Of a stretch of DNA of 33,623 bases, positions 20,597 to 31,278 are shown piece by piece. Below the pieces are notes generated by a model, which made no database searches, had not been told where the DNA came from, and was given only the letters and a program-made list of their open reading frames with translations. How positions within the stretch are numbered: the stretch's first letter is position 1; the number at the start of each line of letters is the position of its first letter. The translations under genes and the position numbers were made by a program. Where the stretch lies: assembly GCA_018398765.1 (NCBI GenBank), contig JAHBMJ010001244.1, positions 1 to 33,623 on the forward strand, in the 5' to 3' direction. This DNA comes from Chromera velia. Taxonomy: Eukaryota > Sar > Chromeraceae.

Positions 20597-22465
20597 ATGC
20601 GTTTCCGGAACTCTCTCCACATGACGTGCTGGGGGGCTTGTGCCCTTTCTGCTTTCGCCTTTCTCTGTCTCCTGCTGAACAATATCCTTACCATCCTCTT
20701 CCATCACCGTAGCCCATCCCACACTCTGACAGTCTCCACACCGCATCAACAGAACCCTAGAGAGACCCTCACAGGTTCCGTACAGACCCCAACCGCTTCA
20801 GACCTCTTTGCAGAACGCGCAGAGAGCCGACTGGTCCATCTGGAGGGGTCAGTGAAGCGTCTGCAAGAGGAGATAGAAGAACTCAGGATATCCACCAGCA
20901 AAAGCAAAGAACACAAAGAAACCCCTGCTACATCTTCCACGCTTTCCCCCATGCCATCTGTAAGGCCTCCGTCTGAAACCAAAGAGAGACGCGAGAGGCC
21001 GAAAGCTCCCCCATCTGCCTCAGTATCGGAGGCACCCCCTGAGCCTGCTCTTCTCCCGAAAGAGGACCCCTCCCCCCCAAAACCCAAACCCCTCCAGGTG
21101 GACACAGCCTCCTCCGATGAGTCTGTGGTGAGCCTGCAAGCAACGAAAGGACTATCGGGAGACGCCCCCGACCGTTACATTCCTCTGTTCTGGGTCAATC
21201 TGGGCACAGACACAAAACGTCGGGAGTACTTTGAGGTGAACCAGGCACCCTGGTTGAAGGAGGCCGGGTTCTCCCCCGAGAGGACAGCTGCCTTTCCCGT
21301 GTTTGAACCCGAATTGCACGACCCCCTGGAGTTCAACACGACGCTGTCTTTGGACTGTCGAGATCCGTCTGAGCACTCCGGAATGGTCAAGGGCTTCTGT
21401 GAGGACCAGATGGACAAACACCCGGACCTGGTCAGAATAGAGATACAGGTCGGGAGGGGGGACCCGGATAAGAAGAAGGCGGGGGACTGTGCGGTGTACT
21501 CTGAAAAGGGGAGAACGGGTAATACGGCTGCGATGATCAGTCACTTGCTGGGCTTTCGCACTGCCTTCCTTCGAGGTGCGGACATGCTGGTGCAAGCAGA
21601 GGACGACGCAGACTTCCAGTTTCTCCAAACAATCGCAGAGGCTGCGAAAACTGCAGTCAGTTCGGTGACAGGCAAAGAGGGGAAAATAGAGAAACCACAC
21701 CACCCGCTAGACTCTCCCCTGGGTATTATGGAGTCGTCTCTCGAGTTGGCAGATGGAATGCGGAGAAGCGTTTTGAATGGAATCGATAAGAGTCACGGAT
21801 GGGGCACTAATTATGTGGGGGCAGACGCGTGGTTCGTCGAGAAAGCCGCGTCTCTTCAGGCCGAATTTCTTCAAAAGAAAAAAGTGGCGGTGGGGGTGCA
21901 GTTGCATTGTCGGTCCTGGAGAAAGTATTGGAACAAGCAGCAGGTGCAGGATTTACGGGGCTGTAAGTGCAAAGAGACCAAGAAAGGGAATAAAGTCCCC
22001 CCGCTGATGGATCTCTCAAAAACAGACTCTGTCCTGCAAATGAGGGGCCACAAGACTTGGGAAAGCGATAACCTTCGTGGACATTTTTTCGGAGCTGCAG
22101 GTGTTGTGTGGAATCGCGATGCCATTGAATTCATCACACGTCTGTATTTTGATGTAGAGAAGCTGAAGGAGGGGGTGACGTCCATCAGACTGCCTCACAG
22201 GTCTCCTGAGGATGTGCACAGCTGTTACCCCTCCCAGCTGCTTCTGTCCCTCCCGAAAGATCCTAAAATTGCAGTGATGGCCAACCCCTCAGTGCCTCTG
22301 TCGGGGGTGAATGAGGAAATGGACTTCATCAGCTCCAGGCTGGGGGGGAATGTGAAGAAGAAGGAGACGGTGGACATGAAACTGTTCTCCTCGATTGTTG
22401 AAGGGTTTTCAAAACACCTCACCGACGGGTGCGTCTTCTGTAAGGACACAAAGGTCATTATTTGA
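20597..22465 (+). CDS. Type II membrane protein, GT25-like glycosyltransferase
   Basis: The protein has 622 residues and no intron. The start at 20597 puts a short basic N-terminus (MRFRNSLHM) before a hydrophobic anchor at about residues 10-35, the layout of a Golgi type II enzyme. An in-frame ATG at 20525 would add 24 residues before the anchor and is less likely. Residues 70-105 look like a coiled coil, followed by a Pro/Ser/Lys-rich stem to about 190. The catalytic part has VNLGTDTKRREYF (about 200-212), SPERTAAFPV (226-235), ISHLLGFRTAF (314-324) and QAEDDADF (333-340). The order matches the GT25/procollagen galactosyltransferase-like pattern: INL..R..R, E(R/K)..A, SH...W, then an acidic DXD-like EDDA that binds the metal and sugar nucleotide. 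GAAGVVWNRDAIEFI further on fits its late motif. The substrate is unknown. Another GT-A family is possible. Confidence 0.68.
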   Translation: MRFRNSLHMTCWGACALSAFAFLCLLLNNILTILFHHRSPSHTLTVSTPHQQNPRETLTGSVQTPTASDLFAERAESRLVHLEGSVKRLQEEIEELRISTSKSKEHKETPATSSTLSPMPSVRPPSETKERRERPKAPPSASVSEAPPEPALLPKEDPSPPKPKPLQVDTASSDESVVSLQATKGLSGDAPDRYIPLFWVNLGTDTKRREYFEVNQAPWLKEAGFSPERTAAFPVFEPELHDPLEFNTTLSLDCRDPSEHSGMVKGFCEDQMDKHPDLVRIEIQVGRGDPDKKKAGDCAVYSEKGRTGNTAAMISHLLGFRTAFLRGADMLVQAEDDADFQFLQTIAEAAKTAVSSVTGKEGKIEKPHHPLDSPLGIMESSLELADGMRRSVLNGIDKSHGWGTNYVGADAWFVEKAASLQAEFLQKKKVAVGVQLHCRSWRKYWNKQQVQDLRGCKCKETKKGNKVPPLMDLSKTDSVLQMRGHKTWESDNLRGHFFGAAGVVWNRDAIEFITRLYFDVEKLKEGVTSIRLPHRSPEDVHSCYPSQLLLSLPKDPKIAVMANPSVPLSGVNEEMDFISSRLGGNVKKKETVDMKLFSSIVEGFSKHLTDGCVFCKDTKVII

Positions 22466-23641
22466 CTTTCAAGTGAAATGCCTTGCGTGGCTGACAAGTG
22501 CGTGCAAAGGTCTCACAGTTTATAATTTAAACTTTCAAAGTTCTCTAGCTCATACCGTTATTTTATTATTAACATTATTTCTAATATTGTTCAAAGATAA
22601 GGAGATGATGAATAATCTTTACAAGAATGCAGTCATCATTTATTTGAAACGTTAATTTCCGTAATGTCAATTAAGTTCGTTTTTTTAATTGATGCCTAGC
22701 TATAGATTGAGGCATAGCTACACGTATCAGACCGTTCAGTGCACGAACCTCCCTGAACCTAAGTATCACTTAAAAAAATATAACCAAAATGTTTTCTATT
22801 TGTGGCGTCGTTTTTCAAGAGACCGTTTACGCCTGCGGCGTAGCCTAAGATAATCAAAACATTGTCCAGATATGTGGCTTTGCCACTTTCGCTTTCAAGA
22901 CACCGTAAATAATCTGCGCCGTAGACTTTTAAGGTTATCTAAAAATGTGGCTTCAACTTTTAAATGATAGTTATAGGTTCAGTAACTAGTGACCATGTTT
23001 GATTTGATTATATTTGATTTGATTTGATTTGAGCTTCAACCTCAAATATTTGATATTTGAGGTAAGATTTGAGGTTAACCTCTTAGGGTTCCTCACTGAG
23101 TCACTAACTTACTGTCACTCTGATCATTTTTCTCATAACAATAGTTATCAGAACATTTCTGATGTGTGTTTCAAAAATTTAAAAGAATATATATAAAATT
23201 ATAACTTATCAGTTCAGCTGATCGGTTTACCTCTGCATGAAGTAAAAGGGGGTGAAACATCAATTTCAGTGCAGCTCAAAACGTTTTTTTTTTTAGAGCA
23301 AACCATCAAGATTTAGGTTTTTTTATTTGAATTAGCATGCGTGACGGATCGGTACTTGCAAAAGTTTTTTCGGGACCTTCATATTTGAGGTTGAAAGTCA
23401 TATTGATCAAATATTTGATCGTATTTGATAGGTCTTTAAACACTAGGTCCTCCCTGACTGGATATTTGATTTGAGCTTAAGCCCTACCACAGACCCGGGC
23501 CACGCTTCACTTCTGCTAGAGTATTGTAACTATTGTTTTTCTACACAAAATTTCAAAAAATGAATAATATAAACAAAAAAAAATAGTTAAATATTAATTG
23601 TATTTAGATTTCAAGTTAAATGGAGAAGAAACACATATATA
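22466..23641. other. AT-rich intergenic DNA with inverted TTTGAT-rich repeats
   Basis: No gene is seen. Two similar stretches at about 22813-22855 and 22894-22945 share TCAAGA.ACCGT and CGCCGTAG-type cores. The part at 22998-23080 and 23385-23475 is rich in TTTGATTTGA, and TTCAACCTCAAATAT (about 23034-23048) recurs inverted at 23385-23399. This may be a decayed foldback transposon, but no target duplication was found. Confidence 0.5.
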
Positions 23642-23646
23642 CATAT

Positions 23647-24151
23647 TGTTGGGCGCCTTCTCTGTTATCGGGCGCCTTCACTGCCTAAAAGGAACAATGC
23701 TACCAGTCAGAGTTGCGCAGCTCTGACACCGCTCTAGAGACTTACATCAAAGGATAACAGTTTGAGCTTCTGTCTTTATAGAAACAGAACTTACTCATGC
23801 AAAGAGTCGCTTCGTTCAACTTCATTCCGGCGTACCTCTTCTTTTGATAAACCACTCTCAGGCTTTCTGGTGCTTTGCCTGTATGTGTCGCATTGATTGC
23901 ATGCACTTCATTGCATCAGTCTGCACAAAATAGACGGACGCACACGATATGCACAGTATGCACGCGAACCGCTTTCAGGTTCTCGTCTGACGCAATTTAC
24001 TTACAGTAGCGCGGCGGCACTTCGATGTAGCGGTGCCAAAGTCTACATTGTTAACCTTTTTCTACTTAAATCATATCTACTTTTCTTTCTGTTTGCAACG
24101 TACTCTTTGAATCAAAGATTCTTCGTGAAGTATGGGAAAGTGAGCACAACA
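23647..24151 (-). repeat. 3' LTR of the minus-strand LTR element
   Basis: Direct copy of 26495-27006. The element's 3' side is here because the polypurine tract adjoins it. Differences from the other LTR are mostly transitions, plus a short GCGCACC-type insertion in the other copy. Confidence 0.85.
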
Positions 24152-24166
24152 ATCACTCCCCCCTTC
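24152..24166 (-). other. Polypurine tract of the minus-strand LTR element
   Basis: On the minus strand this reads GAAGGGGGGAGTGAT and abuts the 3' LTR. Confidence 0.65.
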
Positions 24167-26473
24167 AACTCTGTTCGTCCTCGAACAGATCATGCAAGCT
24201 TCTCAGACAAGTCAGAAACACGTCAGCATGGCATAAACCACTGAACCCTTGGGCCTCCCGATGTCCCGCCAGGTTTGTCCAACCATCAATGCACATTCGC
24301 ACAAAGGTTTTCTGATGCATGTACATTAAGATGCTTTCTTCCAACAACAGCCGTCAAACCATTCATTCGCTCATCATTCATTTCGCACACCATTCATTTC
24401 GCACAATGGTGGCCCCTCTCTCTGAAACCCGGCCAAGATTCCTTTGAGAGCCATCATGCTTTTACACAGGCACATTCACATTCATTGCTTTCTCTTCAAA
24501 TTCATTCTTTCACTCACTGACAGTAAAGATCTTTCTTGAAAGAGAATGAATAAGGGTGAAGAATGAAGAAATAAAGACGAGGAAAAGATGAGAACGTTTA
24601 AACAACTTTCTTCGATGATTCTGCAAAAATTCTTTCCTCTTCTCTTTGACTCCTGCCAGTTGTTTCTCCTTTTCCCCCTTTGCTAGTTGCGTGAACCTCT
24701 CACGCCTCCTCCACCTCTTCTTCTTTCTTGTCTTCTGTCTTGTTCTAGCTTGCGACCAAGCCTGTCATCACAGCGTCGCTTGCTTTCTTCAAGACGACTC
24801 TATGCACAATATTGCTCCATGTGGCGATTCTCTCGCTTCACTGGCTCTTCTTTTCTTTTTCATGTGATATGGCGGTGCTTCCACTCTCTTCTTTCCGTCT
24901 CTACTCCTCTTTGGTCAACTCTTTCTGCAAAATCTTTTCTCTTTACAGATCCCCACGGAGCCTGTTCCCTTCGAGTACCATTTGGCACCGTCTAGAGGGA
25001 TCACGCATCTCTGTTTCATCCAAAGCAAATGTCTCTCGCTTTTGCATAGTCTTTCTATGGCCTGCTTCAAAAGGAAACAAACTGTCAACCAACATGCGAT
25101 ACTTTCTATCTCTCGTCACTCATAAAGCTAACGCAAACAAACGCAATTTCCCTTCAGACTGCAAAGCAATAGACAAAGCATGCCACGTCGTGCGAAGGGG
25201 CCAGTGGAATGTCGAGGACGCTTGTCCCACTGATGCCGATTTCCCCCTTCTCAGCAATTCAGAAGGCAGACATTTCCACGAGAGCTCTTCTCTTCTCGGG
25301 TTTCCTCTTCTTTCGCTTTACAGTTATTCTGGCGCGTTTCTGCACGCTGCCTCTCACTTCCCTTCTCTTCGCTTTTTTTTCTCTCTACAGACTACCAAGC
25401 AACCCGATCGATACCCCCGGCATTCCCAGTCCCCGAACGAAGAATAAGGCTAAACAGGGCATGTGCACACCGATCGGATCTCGGCAGTCGCGGGGCATGC
25501 AGTTTTGTCTCTCTATGTCTCTCTATTCTGTCTCAACTTGAAAACTCACTCACTTGTCCGTCAATCCAGGACCTCTCTCCATCCGAACTCGCTCTCTCTC
25601 GATCTTTGCGTCTTCCATTTGCGGTCGCTGCTATAGGGTATGGAAGGAGACGGAAACACAGCGCAGATGCTTTTCCTTTCTCTGCTGACTGGAATGGACA
25701 TGCCTCCTCCCGTTTCTCTTCTTCTCTCACGGCCTACTTTCTTCACTTCAAACAAGAGACGAGCTTTTATCGACGGAACAAAAGAAAAGAATTCATTCAT
25801 CTCTCTTTCTTGTCCATATACTTCCCTCTTCTTTGTCTCTGACTCTTTCGGTTCAACTCTGGCTTCTACAATCTTTCGCGTCGGTGTTGGGGGCAGGTGG
25901 ATAGTCGGGCACGCGGCCACACAGTGCCGAGAATACCCCCCCTCACTCGGTCTTCTGGAACAGACCCTCCACCCGATCTGTGCTTTTCTCGCTTCTCCCA
26001 GAGTCCCGCAGACTGAGTCGTCGGCACTACGGCAACTTTCTGTGGTGTTGGGTGGGCTGTAGGCACGCTATTCTTCATTTCTCCGACCTGGCGTCAAGGC
26101 AGAAGGACAAAGCAGCTGTCTATCGCTCGACCGGTGCGTGGTACTCCCGCGTCTGACCCGAGGTTCCCTTCTCCAGTTCGATCGGTGCTTCAGCTCCACC
26201 GCTTGGCTCGACGTTGCTCTTCTCCTTGCAAGCTGTTCTCACTGACAGCTACCCAAACAAAGCCGCAAAAGAAACGGAACAGAAATAGGTTTCCAAGACA
26301 TCTGGCTTAACTGCAAAGGGAACAAGATTACGATATCTTGGGCAGCACTAAAGAAATGAGCTGTGTGCATGCCCTTTTCAAAAAAAAGAATGTCAAAACT
26401 TTCGACAGCGCAACGCAAAGGGCTCAACTCTTCCAAGGTTTCTGGAGCAAACGATCTGGTGGGGCTCTCCCAG

Positions 26474-26491
26474 CCAGATACTCTACTGCCA
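26474..26491 (-). other. Primer-binding site of the minus-strand LTR element
   Basis: On the minus strand, TGGCAGTAGAGTATC begins three bases after the 5' LTR and has the TGG that pairs with a tRNA CCA end. Confidence 0.5.
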
Positions 26492-26494
26492 GTT

Positions 26495-27006
26495 TGTTGG
26501 GCGCCTTCTCTGTTATCGGGCGCCTTCACTGCCTAAAAGGAATAATGCTACCAGTCAGTGTTGCGCGGCTCTGACACCGCTCTAGAGACTTACATCAAAG
26601 GATAACAGTTCAAGCTTCTGTCTTCATAGAAACAGAACTTGCTCATACAAAGAGTCGCTTCGTTCAACTTCATTCCGGCGTACCTCTTCTTCTGATAAAC
26701 CACTCTCAGGCTTTCTGGTGCTCTGCCTGTATATGTCGCATTGATTGCATGCACTTCATTGCATCAGTCTGCACGAAATAGACGGACGCACACGATACGC
26801 ACAGTATGCGCGCGAACCGCTTTCAGGTTCTCGTCTGACGCAATTTACTTGCAGTAACGTGGCGGCGCGCACCACTTCGATGTAGCGGTGCCAAAGTCTA
26901 CATTGTCAACCTCTTTCTACTTAAATCATATCTACTTTTCTTTCTGTTTGCAACGTACTCTTTGAATCAAAGATTCTTCGTGAAGTATGGGAAACTGAGC
27001 ATAACA
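26495..27006 (-). repeat. 5' LTR of the minus-strand LTR element
   Basis: Direct repeat of 23647-24151, 512 bp, with the same TGTT...AACA ends. Confidence 0.85.
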
Positions 27007-27011
27007 GATAT

Positions 27012-27492
27012 CCATAAACTATAATCAGTTTGTTTCTAGGTTTGTCTAGTAGGCCAACCCTAATTTGTCTATTAGTTTACTTCGGGATCACAACGACCTA
27101 GACGACAACGGGATGATAGCTTCATTGCTAGATTCCAAGCTACTAGGTTCACTGCTAGACTAGACTGCTAGAAATCATCTTCATAAAGCACTGACATGAA
27201 TCCTCATTTAAGAATGAACACACAATATATCAAAACCTCAGGTGATCCAGTTTAAAGTCATTGAGTGATCAGGCGTTGGCGCAGAGACAGATGATGTTTG
27301 TGAGAAGTGCATGCCTCCGTGCCGCCCCTAAGTCAGAAAGACAGCAGGACAAGCCGAGGGAAGGAAGGAGCCAACAAGGCCACAGCCGCACTTCTGGTCA
27401 TTTTTCGTCGCCTGTGCTCCGTCCCTGTCCACTGAAACCTCCCTCATGACTCCTCGACCCGACTCCTACTGTTCCATGGGAGAAAAGACCGC
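27012..27492. other. Spacer and probable 3' UTR of the eS7 gene
   Basis: No gene is recognised. The left half is AT-rich and full of CTAG-containing words. The right half, next to the eS7 stop codon at 27493-27495, would be its 3' UTR on the minus strand. No clear polyadenylation signal was picked out. Confidence 0.5.
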
Positions 27493-28951
27493 TTAAGCGT
27501 AGACGTGCTCGGGGAAGAGGAAGACGGCCTCCTTGTTGGTCAGCTTCTGGTAGACCTGGGAGAAGGTCTGCAAGACAGACGGGGAGACAAACGGATGGAG
27601 CAGAAGATGAGAGAAAAAACACAAAATTACTTCTGGATGCAAAGGGAAGTCTTTGTCTGCAGTGTGTTAGCTCTCCTCTCCTTTGAGCACCGGAGGAAGT
27701 CTGTTGCCAGAGTCCTCGTTCAAAGGAAAGCGCGCCCTCATGAACCCAGCACTTTTCTCCGTCCCTCTCTTAGTTCTCCTCCCCCCTCGCCTTCAGCACC
27801 TGTCCACCCTCGCTGCGCTGGACCTCACCCCTTCTGCTTTTCTTGGTTGCCGCAGCCCTCCCCATTTTCCTTTTGGATCTACTCTTATGCATGTGTGACT
27901 GCCTTTTTGCTCGTTGCGCTGCGTGAAGTCGAAGTAGCCGGTTTAACGGTGGATGGGTGGCAGCGAGTTCTTGGGGAGGGACAGAGAGATTGGGAAGAGA
28001 GAAGTAAGTGTGAATGAGCGTCAAACACGGGCCTGGGTGAAACCATCACGGGAATAGTGCTGCGGTGAGAAGCACAGCGAATCTTCCACTCAAGCATAAG
28101 CAAGAAATGGAGATCCACACACAAGCAGACAATTCAGCAAGCAAAATGGCCGATGAGGAGGAGCACACCGGAACATGGCAAACAAAGACGCAGGGAAGAA
28201 CCAGATGGCAGCATCGGGGCAGTTCTTGCCTCTCCCAGATAAAGCGAAAAACATTCAGGAGTGTGTAGTGCACAAGTGTCAAAGAATGAGGGCGCGTGGT
28301 AAAAAGCACACTCAAATACCGAGAGCACGACGGACGGGAAGAAACGAAGAAAACAGAAAGAAAATGGATCCACGGAAAGTCACCAGGGGCACGAAGGGAA
28401 ATTCGTCCAATGGGAAACTAAAAACTACATGAGAAGAAAGGCGGAGACTTGGAAAGAAAAACAGAGGGTGAATGAAGATTTACTAACCAGACGTAGCGGT
28501 GACCAGCAGTCAGAGCACAGACGAACGAAGGAAGGAACAGGGGCAAGAAAGAAGAAAAGGAGACGCCGAGACATCGAGACTGGGGTCGTGTGGTTATCCA
28601 GGGGAACATGTGTAGTGCCACCAAAACGTGCCTACAAAGCACACGAGCACAATAGACAGAGACGAAATGGGAGAGACGGACGGCAGAAAAGGCCGAGATA
28701 TCGCAGGGAGCCGGAGAAAGGCTAGCGGTTATTCTCCTAAACTCTTTCTCCTTGGCGCGGAGAGACATGCACACAGAGTGAAGCTACATGATTATCCTTT
28801 CCTTTATTTTGATATACACAAGACGAACAAAGGAGAAGGAAACAAAGAAATAAAGGAAAACAGCGATCGAAGATACAAAACCACACAGAGAGAGGGAGAA
28901 AGAACGGAACACAAAGTGGCTCTTTCTGCCCATGCGTGCGTAGTTTGTGTG

Positions 28952-28988
<37 letters not shown>

Positions 28989-30417
28989 ATACGTGTATCT
29001 GAGTGAGTAAGAGAGCGCGCGAGGTCTCTCTGTTTGTCCGTGCCAACCTCTGTCTCTCTGGCTTTTTGCGTGTAACTCTCTGGCCTTTTGCGTGTAAGAA
29101 AAAATGAGGAAAGACGGAAAAAGGAAAGAAAAAAAGCCAAAAGAATCCCAGGACAAAAAGACACAGAGACAATAAGGCAGCAAGGCAAAGAAAGGCAGCC
29201 AGTCAGAAGGTTAAGTGGTGGCGGTCAGCCGGCGAGACAGACGGAATTGAAAAAGGGTGCCAGACAAACAAAAGCAGGAAGCAGACTGAGGCAGGATACC
29301 AATCTTCGACCCTCGCGAGACCACCTCTGGGAGTTTTGGAAATTCAAAAGCTTCCTGCAAACTTCTTCTTCGAGAAAATCCATAGCTTTGCAGCTCCTTC
29401 CGTTTTGGCTCTCTGCTCCCTCCACCCCGTCTCCTTCTGCGCAAACCTCTCAGTGCCGTCCCCCACAGGTTCCTCAGATGTCTTTTCCACACAACCCCCT
29501 CTGCCGGGTTCACCTCCCTTCTCTTCAGTTCCTGTTCCGACCGAAACGAAAAAATAAAGAAACACTTGGAGCCGCCTTCCCGTGGCCTCACGTAACAAGG
29601 AGCCTCCTCCAGCACAGGCAGGGCCATCAGAACGAGACTGAATGTATCTTTTCTTGTTCGCTCGAGCAGAAAAGCAAAAAAGAGAAAGCGCAAAGGCGTT
29701 CTATCCAGAGCAGAAATCTGCGCGCAAAAAAATTAGCAGGGCACCACGCAGACCACGCATGGGGACACTCACCGCAAGCTTATCCTCGAGTCCGTCCTTC
29801 TTGTCCTTAGGGTCGAGGAGGACCTTCAGGACCTTGGATCCATCTGAGAGAGAGAAAGAGAAACAGAAGAAACACGAAATGCAAAAAGGAGTCACTAAGA
29901 TCACACTGACTTTTACCGATTTCCAAAAAGAAAACAAAGAAAAGCGAGCTGGAATATAAGTGATACATCCCGTGCCTCTACTTCATTTTTTTTACAGAAT
30001 AGAATGGTGTGGAAAGAGAACGACCAAGGGCCATGAGGGAAGAGAGATGACAGTGAGGAGTGCGCGTGCGATAAGTGCAGCGAAGAAGACAAAGAAGACG
30101 AAGGACGCAGACAAGAAAGAGATAACAAGAGCAAGCAGGGTGCACATGAACTGAGATGGGCGCATTTCTACTTACCGACGCGGCAACGAGTTCTCTTTCC
30201 GATGATGTCGGTGGCTCCAGCGATGTCCTCGAGGATTGCCTCGTGGACTGCCGTGAGGGTGCGGGACCTGGGGCGGATTCTCAAGCCTCTCTTCTTCAGG
30301 TTGGCCGCTCCAGGGGCGAGAATGGTTCTCTCAGCGATGCACACAACGTGCTTCTTGTTGAACTTCTTCTCAAGCTCACGGATCAGGCGGGGCTGCAGGT
30401 CCAGAGGCACAGAGGCA

Positions 30418-30452
<35 letters not shown>

Positions 30453-30925
30453 TTTCATGCCTGGCTAGCTGCATCCTCCCTCTCTCACCGGTCCCGCTTT
30501 CTCCTTCCCTCACCCTCACGTACCTGGATTCTCTTGACGGTCTTCCACACTCTGAAGGGGAAGTGGATGACGATGGCCTTCTTGTCCTCACCCCTGTCGC
30601 TGACAGTGATCTGCACATGAAGGAGAGTGGGAGTGGTGAACAGGAAGCCAAAAGAGACGTCCACAGTCCAACACAATCCGACTGATTCCAACTGGTACAC
30701 GGGACCTAAATAAGTCACTCCATCTTGTCGGACATCCCAGAAGAGAGCACAGACCCCCAAACGTACCTCCCTGGCCTTGCTGATGTAGAGATCCTTGAGG
30801 TCGGCCTTGATCTCGCAGGCGGGGGAGGTCTCGATCTCGAAGAGAGCCTTAGCGACCTCCTCCTCGAGGTCGGTCACAGGGCCGGCCTTTGCGGTCTTCT
30901 GGATCTTGTTCCTGAGGTTGAACAT
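27493..30925 (-). CDS. RPS7: 40S ribosomal protein eS7 (RPS7), five exons
   Basis: Minus-strand coding exons are 30925-30767, 30610-30524, 30392-30176, 29843-29773 and 27567-27493: 609 nt, 202 residues, with GT...AG at every intron. The length is typical of eS7. Family signatures are clear: EEEVAKALFEIE near the start, RLIRELEKKFNKKHVV and RPRSRTLTAVHEAILED in exon 3, DGSKVLKVLLD in exon 4, and TFSQVYQKLTNKEAVF at the C-terminus. eS7 is a structural protein of the small ribosomal subunit, needed for rRNA processing. I chose ATG 30925 (MFNLRNK) because family members begin at this point. An in-frame ATG at 31015 would add 30 residues unlike the family and is probably leader. Intron sizes are 156, 131, 332 and 2205 bp. 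The second intron carries a CA/TG repeat. Confidence 0.97.
27568..29772 (-). other. Large fourth intron of the eS7 gene
   Basis: This 2205-bp intron separates exon 4 (ending DKLA) from the last coding exon (starting TFSQVY). The donor is GCG-GTGAGT and the acceptor TTGCAG-ACC. The protein alignment needs no residues between the exons, so nothing coding is missing. The plus strand is purine-rich over about 28100-28700 and 29090-29290, and a TG repeat sits at 28947-28987. The many frames of 80-240 codons inside it are low-complexity and look like chance. Confidence 0.85.
28947..28987 (+). repeat. TG dinucleotide microsatellite
   Basis: A nearly pure GT run with one GC interruption, inside the fourth intron of eS7. 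Confidence 0.9.
30419..30450 (+). repeat. CA dinucleotide microsatellite
   Basis: A pure CA run inside the 131-bp second intron of eS7, about 26 bp from the splice acceptor at 30393. On the transcript it is a UG repeat before the 3' splice site. Confidence 0.92.
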
Positions 30926-31278
30926 CTTGAAGAGTCTCTCAGCAAGAGGGGGGTGTTCCGGGAATTCCGTTGAAAAGGCGGATCGAGCCGTTTCTCTCAA
31001 TTTCGTGCTGTGCACATGGCCGCCGCATTAGGTGAGTGCCTCAAGGCACTAACCAATATATTTTGGCCCCGGCAACACCTCCGCCGTCTACGGCATTGAA
31101 AATTGAGACAACAGGTGGAGGCTCAGACTATAAGACTCCTCTTTTCTTGCACTTCCACGATTTTTCGGCTGCAGAAACCGTTAACCCCACCACAGAACCG
31201 TCTTGTCGCTTCCTTCTTGATGCTTTATTTGAGGAGTGGATGTAGTCAGATGATCTTGAGTGACGTCAATTTGATGGG
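30926..31278. promoter_or_regulatory. Divergent promoter region between eS7 and the 31279 gene
   Basis: 353 bp separate the two start codons, which face away from each other. ACCAATATATTTTGGCC near 31052-31068 is a partly palindromic AT-rich word with a CCAAT-like left end. It could serve either direction, but this is a guess. No other element was assigned. Confidence 0.45.

Larger units (their letters stand above)
23647..27006 (-). mobile_element. Non-autonomous LTR retroelement, minus orientation
   Basis: Direct repeats at 23647-24151 and 26495-27006 both begin TGTTGGGC and end AACA, giving the canonical TGTT...AACA. The orientation comes from the sites next to them. On the minus strand, GAAGGGGGGAGTGAT (polypurine tract) precedes the repeat at 24151, and TGGCAGTAGAGTATC (primer-binding site) follows the repeat at 26495 after a 3-base spacer. 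The flanks CATAT (23642-23646) and GATAT (27007-27011) match at four of five positions, a likely mutated duplication. The 2.3 kb interior has only short, overlapping frames (longest on the minus strand 25920-25561) and no RT or integrase, so it is a LARD/TRIM-like element. Confidence 0.82.

Noticed and set aside
29088-29810. 240-codon plus-strand ORF inside the eS7 intron
   Set aside because: Low-complexity, antisense to the eS7 gene and spanning the end of exon 4; there is no sign of a protein family.
27568-30766. snoRNA in eS7 introns
   Set aside because: Ribosomal protein introns often host them, but I found no convincing C and D box pair with a terminal stem.
30926-31015. N-terminal extension of eS7 from ATG 31015
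   Set aside because: The extra 30 residues have no match to the family start; MFN at 30925 aligns with it.
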